Assembly: GCA_942492715.1 (NCBI GenBank)
Contig: CALOFW010000002.1
Coordinates: forward strand, 186,001 to 250,000
Reading direction: 5' to 3'
Length of the DNA: 64,000 nucleotides
DNA from: Sva-07 sp942492715
GTDB lineage: Bacteria; Actinomycetota; Acidimicrobiia; Acidimicrobiales; Ilumatobacteraceae
Shown here: piece after piece, positions 14,651 through 23,656 of the stretch
Layout of the letters: each line of letters opens with the position of its first letter
Position numbering within the stretch: position 1 is the first letter of the stretch
Position numbers and translations under genes: made by a program
The notes under the pieces: model-generated
Databases searched by the model: none
The model's input: the letters and a program-made list of their open reading frames with translations, nothing else
What the model was told of the DNA's origin: nothing

Positions 14651-17190
14651 GCGGTGTCCGCTCCTGTCACGGTGACCCGCAGGCGAGCGTGCTCTGCGGT
14701 CGCCGACGACGCGATCACGATGTCGTACTCACCCGGCTCGATGACCCACGACGCGGTGGCGGTGTCCCAGTGGTGGAACGCATCCGGGCCGAACTCGAGC
14801 GTCAGCTCCGAGGTGGTTCCGGCTGCGACGACGGCCTTGGTCCACGCTTTGAGCTCTTTGGGGGGGCGGGTGGCCCGCGGCGTGATGGGCGCCACGTAGC
14901 CCTGGACGACGACGGTTGCGTCGCGATCACCGGTCGCGGTCACGGGCACCGTGACGACGACCGTGGCTCCGGGTTCCACCGATGCGGTCGACGACTCGGG
15001 AGCACCCCACTCGGTAGCGCCATAGCTGAGGCCGTGACCGAACGCGAACCTCGGTGCCAGCTCGCGTGCGTCGTACCCCCGATAGCCCATGAACAGCCCT
15101 TCGCCGTAGCGCTGAGTGCTGGCGCCGGCGCTGTCGTGGTCCGGACGGTGGTGGAGGTACGCCGGATGGTCGGCGAGTCGCTTGGGAATCGTCGTCGGCA
15201 GTCGTCCGCCGGGATCGGCGATGCCGAGGAGCACGTCGACGAGGCCCTCGGCCTGCTCCTGTCCGGCGAAGAACGAGGTGAGCAAGGCGGGTGCCGCTCC
15301 GGGGTCGTCGTCGGCGGCCCAGTCCATCGTGACGGGGGAGCCGGCGTTCACGATGACCGCCGTGCGGGGGTTGGCGGCCACCACTCGACGAACCAGTTCG
15401 TCCTGGCGGCCCGGGAGATCCATCGTGGTGCGGTCGTGGCCCTCGGTCTCCCACTCGTCGTTGGTGCCGACCATCACGACGGCGATGTCGGCGGCCGCGG
15501 CGGCAGCGACCGCACGGTCCATCAGGTCGGCGGGCTCTGGTGAACGGATGCCGACGCGCACGGCGGCGAATCCGTTTCCGGATGCGGTCGACCACTTGAC
15601 GGCGAGCGGGACCGGAACGCCGGCGGTGCACTCGATCGTGGTGGTCGCCTCGATGCTGCCGTAGCCGAAGAACTCCTCGCTGCGCGGGAGTTCCATGTCC
15701 GGGTCGTCGATCAGCGTCGTCATGCCCGAGCCGTCGTCGACGCCGAGCGTCACTGGACCGGTCGTGACGACGCCGATCGTGTGCGGACCATCGCTGTCGG
15801 GGATGAACGCTCCCTCGATCCGGGTGGAGAACCCGCGGGGGTCGATCCCGGCCGGCGTCGAGCCGAAGAAGCGCACGAGCGACGTCGTCGAGGTCTCGTC
15901 GACGGCGACCTCGCCGTCCCAGTCGGTGCCGTTGACGTAGGCGACCCGCAGACCGGGTTCGCCGTCGGGCCGCCGGAGTTGGCCCTTGCGGACCACCGGA
16001 GTCAGGCGGTCGATCCGCACGCCCGGTTCGTAGGTGATCGTCGCGTCGGTCGGCGTTCCGGGACCGAGTCGATCGGTCAGCGCGGCCAGCAGCGTGCGGT
16101 GACCGAACGGAGTGAGGCTGGCCGAGCCTCCGCCCATGCAGCGGTCGATCGCCGCGTTCGGACCGATGACGGCGATCGATCGGATCGTCGTCGGGTCGAA
16201 TGGCAGGACCGGCGCGCCGATCGCGGCGACCGGATCGTTGCGCAGCAGCACCGTGCCGGCGACGGCGGCGCGCCGCGTGAGCGCCCGTTCGGCTGGATCG
16301 TCGACCGATTGCTCCGGATCGTCGGCGGACCGCTCGTCGGCCCTGGTTCGGTTGGCGAGCACGAGCAGGTCGCGCACGAGCAGGTCGACCTGGGCTTCGG
16401 TGACATCGCCACGCTCGACCGCGGCGGCGAGTTTCTTCCCGTAGATCCGCACCGGGCCGGGCATCTCGAGGCTGAGCCCTGCGTTCGCAGCTCCCGTTGC
16501 GTCGTGGACGCCGTACCAGTCGGACACGACGAAGCCGTCGAAGCCCCATTCGTCGCGCAGGATGTCGGTCAGGAGCCGCCGGTTGTGAGCGCAGAACTCG
16601 CCGTCGAGGCGGTTGTACGCGCTCATGATGCCCCAGGCGTCGGCCTCCTTGACGGTGCGCTCGAACGGGCGGAGGTAGAGCTCGCGCAGGGTGCGTTCGT
16701 CGACGTCGACGTCGACCGACATCCGTTCGATCTCGGTGTCGTTGGCGACGAAGTGTTTGATCGTGACCGCGACGTCGTGCGACTGGACGCCGCGCACGTA
16801 CGCGGCCGCGAGGGCTCCGGTGAGTTCGGGATCCTCGCTGTAGCACTCGAAGGTGCGTCCGCCGACCGGGGTGCGGTGCAGGTTGACCGTCGGCCCGAGC
16901 ACGATGTGGGCCCGCTTGCGCAGGGCCTCGGTTCCGATCAGCGATCCGATCTCACCGACGAGATCGGGGTCCCACGTGGCGCCGAGCGTGATGCCGGCCG
17001 GGACGACCACACCGGGTGTGCCCGATCCTCCGTGGCCTTCGCCTCTGACACCGTTGGGGCCGTCCGACATCTTGAGCTGCGGCACCCCGGCTTCCGGGAA
17101 GGCATGGGTCCGCCAGTTGGTGCGTCCCGCCACGAGTGCGCACTTGTCGTCCAGGGTCAGCGCGGCCGACGCCGCCTCGATGTCGATCAC
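14647..17190 (-). CDS. Glycoside hydrolase family 3 beta-glucosidase with PA14 insert
   Basis: About 847 aa. The GH3 catalytic barrel has LKMSDGPNGVRG, NLHRTPVGGRTFECYSEDP, TIKHFVANDTE and the nucleophile Asp in GFDGFVVSDWYGVHD (about residue 224). A PA14-like carbohydrate-binding domain (around residues 390-540) interrupts the C-terminal sandwich domain, followed by a fibronectin-III-like end with GFGLSYG-type sequence FGHGLSYGATEW. No signal peptide, so probably cytosolic. The GTG at 17190 is chosen because the family begins ALTLDDKCALVAG soon after; longer starts run into palindrome A1 and the upstream gene. Sugar specificity is not determined. Confidence 0.85.
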   Translation of the reverse strand: MIDIEAASAALTLDDKCALVAGRTNWRTHAFPEAGVPQLKMSDGPNGVRGEGHGGSGTPGVVVPAGITLGATWDPDLVGEIGSLIGTEALRKRAHIVLGPTVNLHRTPVGGRTFECYSEDPELTGALAAAYVRGVQSHDVAVTIKHFVANDTEIERMSVDVDVDERTLRELYLRPFERTVKEADAWGIMSAYNRLDGEFCAHNRRLLTDILRDEWGFDGFVVSDWYGVHDATGAANAGLSLEMPGPVRIYGKKLAAAVERGDVTEAQVDLLVRDLLVLANRTRADERSADDPEQSVDDPAERALTRRAAVAGTVLLRNDPVAAIGAPVLPFDPTTIRSIAVIGPNAAIDRCMGGGSASLTPFGHRTLLAALTDRLGPGTPTDATITYEPGVRIDRLTPVVRKGQLRRPDGEPGLRVAYVNGTDWDGEVAVDETSTTSLVRFFGSTPAGIDPRGFSTRIEGAFIPDSDGPHTIGVVTTGPVTLGVDDGSGMTTLIDDPDMELPRSEEFFGYGSIEATTTIECTAGVPVPLAVKWSTASGNGFAAVRVGIRSPEPADLMDRAVAAAAAADIAVVMVGTNDEWETEGHDRTTMDLPGRQDELVRRVVAANPRTAVIVNAGSPVTMDWAADDDPGAAPALLTSFFAGQEQAEGLVDVLLGIADPGGRLPTTIPKRLADHPAYLHHRPDHDSAGASTQRYGEGLFMGYRGYDARELAPRFAFGHGLSYGATEWGAPESSTASVEPGATVVVTVPVTATGDRDATVVVQGYVAPITPRATRPPKELKAWTKAVVAAGTTSELTLEFGPDAFHHWDTATASWVIEPGEYDIVIASSATAEHARLRVTVTGADTA

Positions 17191-17209
17191 GTCTCCGAGT
17201 GTTGCAGGT

Positions 17210-17240
17210 GTCACGCCAGGGGTCAGACCCCCGGCGTGAT
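17210..17240. repeat. Intergenic palindrome family A, copy A1
   Basis: 15-nt arms GTCACGCCAGGGGTC / GACCCCCGGCGTGAT around a single A, 13 of 15 pairs matching (one mismatch is G-T). Lies between the end of the OYE gene and the start of the GH3 gene on the same strand. Shares the GGGGTC-N-GACCCC core with copies at 30884, 42914, 47801 and 57173. Confidence 0.7.
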
Positions 17241-19186
17241 CAGACGGCTGCGCCGGCGCGTTCGCCTTCGACGACGGCGGCGTGGGCACGGCGGGGCGCG
17301 ACGCAGTCACCGACCCGTTCGACGCTGACGCCGGCAGTCCGGAGATCGTGGTACAGCCATTCGACCGGGTGGGCGTGCACGGCGAGCACCACCCAGTCGG
17401 GGGTGCGGGTGACGTTGGCGCCGGTCGGGTGGTGCAGGAGGTTCAGCGTGCGGCCCTCCATCCCCATCGGCACGAGGTCGGTGGTCTGCACGATGCCCTT
17501 CTCGCCGGCGCGGATCCACCAGTTCTCCATGTCGAGCGTGATGCCGAGGTCCTGTCCGACGACCATGCCCGGCGTGATGATCTCGACGCTGCACCCGCGG
17601 TCCGCCAGCACCTCGGCGGTGGAGGTGGCGTGGTGGAAGCCGATCTCGTCGAACACCACGACGTCACCGAACGGTTCGACCGAACCGTCGAGCACCTGGC
17701 GGACGTCGGCGACGTTGTCGGCGTCGGCCGGCGCCCAATAGGGGCGCGCCGGTTCGGCGCCGGTGGCGATGATCACGTGATCCGGCTGCTTCTCCTCGAC
17801 CAGGCCCGGCCACACGCCGACGCCGTACTCGAACTCGACGCCCAGGCGTCGACATTCGGTGAGCTGGTTGCGGATCATGTCGCCGAACTCGGCGCGATTG
17901 GGCACCGAGGCTGCGAGGCGGACCTGTCCTCCCGCCTCTGGCTCCTTCTCGTAGACGGTGACCTGGTGCCCGTTCCGCCGGGCTGCGATCGCTGCCTGCA
18001 GCCCGGCGGGACCGGCGCCGACCACCATCACCGACTTCGGCTTCGACGTGAGCTTCACCGTGCCGACGCCCTCGGCTTCGCGTCCGGTGCGGGGGTTCTC
18101 GATGCAGCCGAGCCACCGGTTGAGGCCCATCCGTCCGACGCACTCCTGGTTGCACGACAGGCACAGGCGCGTCTCGTCGGTGGCGCCGGCACGAGCCTTG
18201 GCGACGAAGTCGGCGTCGGCGATCTGGCCGCGCACGACGCCGACCAGGTCGCAGTGTCCCTCGGCGAGCGCTCGCTCGGCCTGGAGCGGATCCTTGAACC
18301 GCCCAACGCCGACCACCGGGAGCTCGACCGCCTTGCGGATCGCCGAGGGGATGAACATCGCGTAGCCGGGCGGGATGTGCATCGACGCCTCGATCATGAA
18401 CAGGCTCGCCGTGGCGACGCCGATCGAGGTGTTGATGTAGTCGACGTGACCGGTCGCTTCGACGATCTCGGCGATGCGCACCGCGTCGTCGATCGTGGTG
18501 CCGTGCTCGATCAGCTCGTCGCCGCAGATCCGGACGCCGAGCGCCAGGCCGCGGCCGATCTCCTTGCGGACGGCCGCGACGATCTCGATGAGCAGCCGCG
18601 CTCGGTTCTCGAGTGAGCCGCCGTACTCGTCGGTGCGGTGGTTGGTGGCGGGGGAGAGGAACCCGCGCACGATCGAGGAGTGCGAGCACTGCAGTTCGAT
18701 GCCGTCGAACCCACCTTCGGCGCAGTGCTCGGCGACGAGCGCGTATCCCGCGACGATCTCGTCGATCTCGGCCCGGGTGACCGCTTTGGGGACCTCCCGG
18801 AACAGCGGGTCGGCAACCGGCGAGGGTGCCCACACGGGCAGGCGCGAGAACATCGACGACGCCTGGCCGCCGTTGTGGTTGATCTGGGCGAAGATCGGCA
18901 CGCGGTGGCGATGGACGGCGTCGGTGATCTTGCGGTAGCCGGGGATCACCTCACGGTGGAAGCCGTGGATCAGCTTCTCGTAGGGCCAGTCGGTCGGGTG
19001 GGTCGAGTGCTCCTCGGTGATGATCAACCCCGTGCCGCCGGCGGCGCGTGCGCCGTAGTAGGCGGCGTGCTGCTCGGTCGGCAGGCCGTTGCGGGCGTAG
19101 TTGGTGAGATGCGCGGAGAACACGATGCGGTTGCGCACCTCGACCGGGCCGAGCTGGAGCGGAGACCAGAGATAGCGGTAGGCCAT
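17240..19186 (-). CDS. FadH/OYE-family NADH:flavin oxidoreductase with FeS and FAD domains
   Basis: 648 aa. An old-yellow-enzyme FMN barrel (RIVFSAHLTNYA, IFAQINHNGGQAS, GFDGIELQCSHSSIVRGFLSP) is followed by a 4Fe-4S site C-x2-C-x3-C then GCIENP, and a C-terminal FAD/NAD domain with VMVVGAGPAGLQAAIAARRNGH. This layout matches 2,4-dienoyl-CoA reductase (FadH) and trimethylamine dehydrogenase-like enzymes; related proteins are often found in mycofactocin-encoding genomes. ATG at 19186 chosen; upstream in-frame codons lie in palindrome family D. Substrate unknown. Confidence 0.85.
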   Translation of the reverse strand: MAYRYLWSPLQLGPVEVRNRIVFSAHLTNYARNGLPTEQHAAYYGARAAGGTGLIITEEHSTHPTDWPYEKLIHGFHREVIPGYRKITDAVHRHRVPIFAQINHNGGQASSMFSRLPVWAPSPVADPLFREVPKAVTRAEIDEIVAGYALVAEHCAEGGFDGIELQCSHSSIVRGFLSPATNHRTDEYGGSLENRARLLIEIVAAVRKEIGRGLALGVRICGDELIEHGTTIDDAVRIAEIVEATGHVDYINTSIGVATASLFMIEASMHIPPGYAMFIPSAIRKAVELPVVGVGRFKDPLQAERALAEGHCDLVGVVRGQIADADFVAKARAGATDETRLCLSCNQECVGRMGLNRWLGCIENPRTGREAEGVGTVKLTSKPKSVMVVGAGPAGLQAAIAARRNGHQVTVYEKEPEAGGQVRLAASVPNRAEFGDMIRNQLTECRRLGVEFEYGVGVWPGLVEEKQPDHVIIATGAEPARPYWAPADADNVADVRQVLDGSVEPFGDVVVFDEIGFHHATSTAEVLADRGCSVEIITPGMVVGQDLGITLDMENWWIRAGEKGIVQTTDLVPMGMEGRTLNLLHHPTGANVTRTPDWVVLAVHAHPVEWLYHDLRTAGVSVERVGDCVAPRRAHAAVVEGERAGAAV

Positions 19187-19242
19187 GCGTCGCCAACGGT
19201 ACCCGTGCCCCGTCGCCCGTGCGGAGTCCGGCCCTCCTCCCC

Positions 19243-19292
19243 GTTTGCGTTGCATTCCGGGTGGACCGGTCCACCCGAATCCGTACGCAAAC
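19243..19292. repeat. Large palindrome family D, copy D1
   Basis: 50-nt near-palindrome: left arm starts GTTTGCGT and ends CGGGTGGACC; right arm starts GGTCCACCCG and ends ACGCAAAC. Outer 8 bp and inner 10 bp pair perfectly around a 7-nt unpaired section. Followed 72 bp later by a second copy. Confidence 0.75.
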
Positions 19293-19314
19293 AGGGTGGC
19301 GGCGAGCGGGAGCC

Positions 19315-19364
19315 GTTTGCGCTGCATTCCGGGTGGACCGGTCCACCCGGATCCGTGCACAAAC
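19315..19364. repeat. Large palindrome family D, copy D2
   Basis: Second copy: left arm GTTTGCGC to CGGGTGGACC, right arm GGTCCACCCG to GCACAAAC. The central GGGTGGACCGGTCCACCC is identical to D1. Both copies lie in the divergent region between the OYE gene (minus) and the SDR gene (plus), directly upstream of the SDR promoter. Confidence 0.75.
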
Positions 19365-19421
19365 CCGGTGGGGCCGGGTGGCGGAGTGGGTCCATCCCGT
19401 CGGGGGTGGGGCGCTGCGTTC

Positions 19422-19427
19422 TAGATT
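19422..19427 (+). promoter_or_regulatory. -10 element (TAGATT) of the SDR gene
   Basis: TAGATT, 6 nt before the ATG at 19434; the expected transcription start is at the start codon (leaderless). No -35 recognised. Confidence 0.45.
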
Positions 19428-19433
19428 TGGGCG

Positions 19434-20294
19434 ATGTCCGACCAGCAGCCCGACACCGTCGCCCCGGCGCGACCGCCCGTCGTCGTTCCCGGCAACGTCG
19501 CCGTGATCACCGGTGGTGCCAGTGGCATCGGTCTTGCCGTGGCTGAAGCCCTGATCGGGGAAGGCATGAGCGTCCTGCTCGCCGACATCGACGCTCCGAA
19601 GCTGCGCGATGTCGAAGCGCGTCTCACCGAGGACGGTGCGAGCGTGGCGACGATGATCTGCAACACGACGGCGGAGCCCGAGGTCAACGCCCTGATCGAG
19701 TACGCACTCGAACAGTTCGGCGGGGTGCACGTCATGTTCAACAACGCCGGCATCGGGGGCGTGGGTGACGCATGGGCCGATTCGATGGACCTCTGGCGCC
19801 GCGTCGTCGACGTCAACCTCCTCGGTGTCGTGCACGGGATCCGCGCGGTGCTCCCGGTCATGCAGCAGCAGGGTGCGGGCCACATCGTCAACACCGCGTC
19901 GATGGCGGGTCTCGGTGCGGTCCCGGGGATCGCCCCGTACATCGCCACGAAGCACGCGGTCGTCGGGCTGAGTGAGAGTCTGTTCCTGGAACAGCTCGCA
20001 ACGGGATCACCCCTCGGAACCAGCGTGCTCTGTCCCGGTTTCGTGAAGACGGATCTGATGGACAAGGAACCGGACGCGGTCGATGCGCCGCTGGCGCAGT
20101 TCACGAACGAGTTCCTCCGTGCCGGAATCGAGAACGGCATCCCCGCCGGTGACGTCGCCGATCAGGTCGTCGCGGCGATCAAGGCCGACCGGTTCTGGAT
20201 CCTCACCCACGAGGACATGCGGCAAGGTCCTGTCGAGCGGATGGAACGCGCCGCGACAGGGACCAACCCGACGCTTCCCGAACTCGGGAGCTGA
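19434..20294 (+). CDS. Short-chain dehydrogenase/reductase
   Basis: 286-aa classical SDR. Cofactor motif TGGASGIG, NNAG in MFNNAGIGG, catalytic Ser in NTASMAGLGAV and Tyr/Lys in APYIATKHAVVG. The C-terminus is extended by about 25 residues beyond the minimal fold. It lacks the insertion typical of mycofactocin-dependent SDRs, so ordinary NAD(P) use is expected. Substrate unknown. The downstream methyltransferase starts 10 bp after the stop. Confidence 0.85.
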   Translation: MSDQQPDTVAPARPPVVVPGNVAVITGGASGIGLAVAEALIGEGMSVLLADIDAPKLRDVEARLTEDGASVATMICNTTAEPEVNALIEYALEQFGGVHVMFNNAGIGGVGDAWADSMDLWRRVVDVNLLGVVHGIRAVLPVMQQQGAGHIVNTASMAGLGAVPGIAPYIATKHAVVGLSESLFLEQLATGSPLGTSVLCPGFVKTDLMDKEPDAVDAPLAQFTNEFLRAGIENGIPAGDVADQVVAAIKADRFWILTHEDMRQGPVERMERAATGTNPTLPELGS

Positions 20295-20304
20295 GCCGGC
20301 ACCG

Positions 20305-21585
20305 ATGGGCACGTCCACCTCGTCGTTCGGCGTCGGCAAGCGCGAGTCTCACGACTCGACCGACTTCTACGCGCGCTTCGCACCGCCGGAGGTCAGTGAC
20401 GACGACCAGCTCGGCGAGCCCGGCGAACTCGATGTCATCCACGTCGGCGACGCCCGCGACATGTCGGCGGTGCCCGATGCGTCGGTCGCGCTCGTCGTCA
20501 CCTCGCCGCCGTACTTCGCCGGCAAGGAGTACGAGACAGCGCTCGGCGAGGGCCATGTGCCGGGCGACTACATCGACTACCTGACGATGCTGCGCGACGT
20601 GCTCGCCGAGTGCCTCCGCACACTGGAGCCGGGAGGGCGGATCGCGGTCAACGTCGCCAACCTCGGCCGTCGGCCCTACCGCAGCCTCGCCGCCGATGTC
20701 ACCACGATCCTGCAGGACGATCTGCGCCTGCTGTTGCGCGGTGAGGTCATCTGGCAGAAGCAGCGCGGCGCCAGCGGATCGTGTGCCTGGGGCTCGTACC
20801 AGTCGCCGGCCAACCCGGTGCTCCGTGACACGACCGAGCGGGTGATCATCGCCAGCAAGGGTCGATTCGATCGGGTCGGCCGAGGGGCGGCCGGGCGCGA
20901 CGAGCCGGGCGAGGCGACGATCCCCGGCGACGAGTTCATGGAGGCGACCCTCGACGTGTGGGAGATCCCCGCCGAGAGCGCCACGCGCGTCGGCCACCCT
21001 GCGCCCTTCCCGGTCGCGTTGGTCGAGCGTTGCATCCAGCTGTTCACCTACGACGGTGACGTCGTGCTCGACCCGTTCATGGGTTCGGGGACCACGGCCG
21101 TCGCTGCGGTCAACACGGGCCGCCACTACATCGGCTACGACACCGATGCCCGGTACGTCAGCCAGGCCCGCGAGCGCGTCGGGTCGATGGTGCCCGAAGC
21201 GCGTCGTGATCGTCGGACTCTGAAGGAGATGGCCCGGACCCTGTTGGACGACGCCGGGTTCGTCGAGGTCGAGGAGAACGTCCGGGTCGCACCAGGCGTG
21301 ACCGTGAGCCTGCGGGCGGTCGGATCCGACGGCGTGGTGAGGCTGTTCGAGGTGGCCGGCTCGCACACATCCGCCCGACCGGGACTGAGCCGGATCGACA
21401 CGGTCTGGCGAACGATCGCCAAGGCCGCCATCGTTCGCGAGGCAGCACCCGACGCCCATCTCGTGGTCCTCACCTCGGGCACCGTGCGCGGCGGCCCGCT
21501 CGCCTCGGTCGTCGGCGCCGCCCGGCCGATCGCGGCCGTGGTCGACGTGACGCGTCCGGACGCCGTCGAGCGTCTCACGTCCTGA
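20305..21585 (+). CDS. DNA methyltransferase (N4-cytosine/N6-adenine type) with C-terminal extension
   Basis: 426 aa. Beta-class order: catalytic TSPPY at residues 66-70, then the SAM-binding DPFMGSGTT at about 256-264 followed by GRHYIGYDTD. (S/T)PPY in the catalytic motif is seen in both N4-cytosine and N6-adenine enzymes. The target recognition region is the middle section (residues 80-240). Residues 300-426 form an extra domain (VEENVRVAPGVTVSLRAVGSDG, FEVAGSHTSARPG) not part of the catalytic fold. No restriction enzyme, specificity subunit or repair nuclease is adjacent, so this looks like an orphan methylase. ATG at 20305. Confidence 0.85.
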   Translation: MGTSTSSFGVGKRESHDSTDFYARFAPPEVSDDDQLGEPGELDVIHVGDARDMSAVPDASVALVVTSPPYFAGKEYETALGEGHVPGDYIDYLTMLRDVLAECLRTLEPGGRIAVNVANLGRRPYRSLAADVTTILQDDLRLLLRGEVIWQKQRGASGSCAWGSYQSPANPVLRDTTERVIIASKGRFDRVGRGAAGRDEPGEATIPGDEFMEATLDVWEIPAESATRVGHPAPFPVALVERCIQLFTYDGDVVLDPFMGSGTTAVAAVNTGRHYIGYDTDARYVSQARERVGSMVPEARRDRRTLKEMARTLLDDAGFVEVEENVRVAPGVTVSLRAVGSDGVVRLFEVAGSHTSARPGLSRIDTVWRTIAKAAIVREAAPDAHLVVLTSGTVRGGPLASVVGAARPIAAVVDVTRPDAVERLTS

Positions 21586-21617
21586 ACGTCGGCGTGCCGA
21601 TCGACGGGTGATGGCGT

Positions 21618-22814
21618 ATGAGCGAGGAGGGCAGTGCAGGGCCGAGGGACATCGACGAGGCTGCTGACCGCCGAGCACTCGCGTCCGTCGCCGTGCAGTT
21701 CTTCGCCAACGGCGCGACCTACGCGACGATCATCCCGCGGCTGCCCGAGATCCGCGATCAGGTCGGCATCTCGATCGGCACCCTGGGGTTGGTCCTCACC
21801 GTCGCCAGCATCGCCAGCCTGATCGGGTCGGCGTTCGCCGGGCGTGTGACTGCTCGCATCGGCAGCCGCCGGGTGATGATCTACGGCGCGGTGATGTCGA
21901 TCGGGTTCCTGCCGGTGATCGGCTTCGCCAGTTCGGCGCTGGTGCTGACGGCCGCGCTGTTCGGGCTGCTGATGTTCGACATCTTCATCGACGTGGCGAT
22001 GAACGTGCAGGGATCGGCCCTGAGCGCCCGCCGGCACACGCCGGTGATGAACCGGCTGCACGGCCTGTGGAGCCTGGGCACCGTGGCCGGGGGAGTGGTG
22101 ACCGTCATCGCGCTGCGCGCCGGCGTGAGCACGGCGACCCAGCTGACGGTCGTGGCGCTCGTGCTGATCGGAGCGTTGCTGTTCGTCGCGCCGGGCCTGC
22201 TGCACCGTGACGACGCACCCGAACTCGACGAGGAGGTGGCGGCGATCGAGGGTCGCACCCACCTCGGGCGGTTGAGCGTGGCGTCGCTGATGCTGGCCGT
22301 CGGTGGTGCGACGGCCATGGCGATCGAGATCACGAACGGCGACTGGTCGTCGTTCCGCCTCGGTGAGGATCTCGGGGCGGCGCCCGGCGTTGCCGGGCTC
22401 GCGTTCCTGACGTTCACGGCCGGCATGACCGTCGGCCGGCTGAGCGGCGACTGGATCCAGGTGCGCGTCGGGCCGGTGCGTCTCATCCGGTTGTCGACCG
22501 CGGTGATGGCCGTCGGCGCCGTCCTCGCGATGCTGGTGCCGAGCGTGCCGGTCGCCATCGCCGGGTTCCTGATCGGCGGGCTCGGTACCTCGGTGCTCTT
22601 CCCTCAGCTCTACGACCGTGCGGCTCGGGCTCCCGGACCGCCCGGCTCGGGGTTCGCGTTCATGCTCGTCGGCCAACGCGGTGCCGGCGTGCTGACCCCG
22701 CTCGTCGTCGGGGCGCTCGCCGACACGTCGGTGTTCGGTGTCGGTCAGGCGATGGCGATCGTCGTGCTGCCATCGATCCTGTTGATGTTCCTGACCACCC
22801 TCGTCCGCCGCTGA
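21618..22814 (+). CDS. Major facilitator superfamily transporter
   Basis: 398 aa, about twelve hydrophobic helices; cytoplasmic N-terminus of about 25 residues. Between helices 2 and 3 the MFS motif appears as GRVTARIGSRRVM. The layout, with FIDVAMNVQGSALSARR after helix 4, resembles the FucP/YbjJ-type branch that moves sugars or drugs. Substrate unknown. It follows the methyltransferase by 32 bp and may share its transcript. Confidence 0.8.
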   Translation: MSEEGSAGPRDIDEAADRRALASVAVQFFANGATYATIIPRLPEIRDQVGISIGTLGLVLTVASIASLIGSAFAGRVTARIGSRRVMIYGAVMSIGFLPVIGFASSALVLTAALFGLLMFDIFIDVAMNVQGSALSARRHTPVMNRLHGLWSLGTVAGGVVTVIALRAGVSTATQLTVVALVLIGALLFVAPGLLHRDDAPELDEEVAAIEGRTHLGRLSVASLMLAVGGATAMAIEITNGDWSSFRLGEDLGAAPGVAGLAFLTFTAGMTVGRLSGDWIQVRVGPVRLIRLSTAVMAVGAVLAMLVPSVPVAIAGFLIGGLGTSVLFPQLYDRAARAPGPPGSGFAFMLVGQRGAGVLTPLVVGALADTSVFGVGQAMAIVVLPSILLMFLTTLVRR

Positions 22815-22848
22815 GATCCCGCACCCCGCCCGCCACCCCGAGCACCCG

Positions 22849-22890
22849 GCGATGAGCGAAATCCCCGGATGCGGCGATCTCGCTCATCGC
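22849..22890. repeat. Intergenic inverted repeat family C, copy C1
   Basis: Perfect 11-bp arms GCGATGAGCGA / TCGCTCATCGC around a 20-nt loop containing CCCCGGATGCGGCGA. Lies between the convergent MFS and yaaA genes. The loop is the reverse complement (with few changes) of the loop of C2 at 37525. Confidence 0.75.
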
Positions 22891-22894
22891 TCGT

Positions 22895-23587
22895 TCAGAG
22901 GGGGGTGACCACGAGATCGAACTGGGGGTGGTTCCAGGTGTCGAGCGCCGTGATGCCGTCGGTGAGGATCGCCCGCGCGAGTTCGCCCTTCGCGGCTTTG
23001 GCGAAGTGGCCGCCAGGCTTGCCGCTGGGGTCGACCAGCGTCAGCGACACGCCGTCCACGACGCCGCCGGACAGGTCGAGCGCCGCTCGGTGTTCCTGGG
23101 GGAGGAGGTCGACGACGACGCGGCGCCGTGCCAGCCGTCGGAGCTCGGTGGTCAGGGCGTCGCGCCACCAGGTCGAGAGCTTGCCGAGCGGTGGGAGGTT
23201 CGCTCCCATCTTCAGCCGGTAGTCCGGGACGGGATCGTCGGCGCGTACGAGCCCGAGCAGACCTGACACCACGAGGATCCGACGGCGGGAGGCCGCCGGG
23301 AGCGACGACGGATCGAGGTGATCCCACACGACCCCGGTGTAGCGCTGCCACGCCGGCAGTGTGAGCGCGCCCACGAGTGAGGAGTTCGCGGACTGCGCAC
23401 GCAGGAGGTGGTCGCCCTTCACGCCGAGCAGTTTCTCGTCGCCACCGTGCGCGGCGGCGAGCGCTTCGACCACGTCGAGTCGGTGCTCGGCCAGGCGGGA
23501 GCCCATACTGCCGCTGTCCGGCAACCATGTCGCTCGCCTCGCGCTGCCCCCTTGCGCCTTGCCCTCCGACGGTGGCAGGAGAAGCAT
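22895..23587 (-). CDS. yaaA: YaaA family peroxide-stress protein
   Basis: 230 aa. YaaA proteins bind DNA and limit free iron and oxidative damage under peroxide stress. Recognised from MLLLPPSEGKAQGG at the N-terminus, RILVVSGLLGLVRADDPVPDYRL in the middle and ALDTWNHPQFDLVV at the end. ATG at 23587. It is divergent from the ferredoxin gene, and the 11-nt inverted repeat GAAC-ATT-GTTC at 23590-23600 is next to its start. Confidence 0.8.
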   Translation of the reverse strand: MLLLPPSEGKAQGGSARRATWLPDSGSMGSRLAEHRLDVVEALAAAHGGDEKLLGVKGDHLLRAQSANSSLVGALTLPAWQRYTGVVWDHLDPSSLPAASRRRILVVSGLLGLVRADDPVPDYRLKMGANLPPLGKLSTWWRDALTTELRRLARRRVVVDLLPQEHRAALDLSGGVVDGVSLTLVDPSGKPGGHFAKAAKGELARAILTDGITALDTWNHPQFDLVVTPL

Positions 23588-23643
23588 TGGAACATTGTTC
23601 GAAAAAGTTGCCCGTTCGCTGGTCACGGCCCCACTCTGGCCTC

Positions 23644-23649
23644 TACAGT
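23644..23649 (+). promoter_or_regulatory. -10 element (TACAGT) of the ferredoxin-P450 operon
   Basis: TACAGT, 7 nt before the ATG at 23657, giving a probable leaderless transcript. The -35 is not evident. Confidence 0.4.
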
Positions 23650-23656
23650 CGGAAAC

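Noticed and set aside
19243..19364. CRISPR array
   Set aside because: Only two units, each strongly palindromic over its full length, with no regular spacers and no cas genes in the window.
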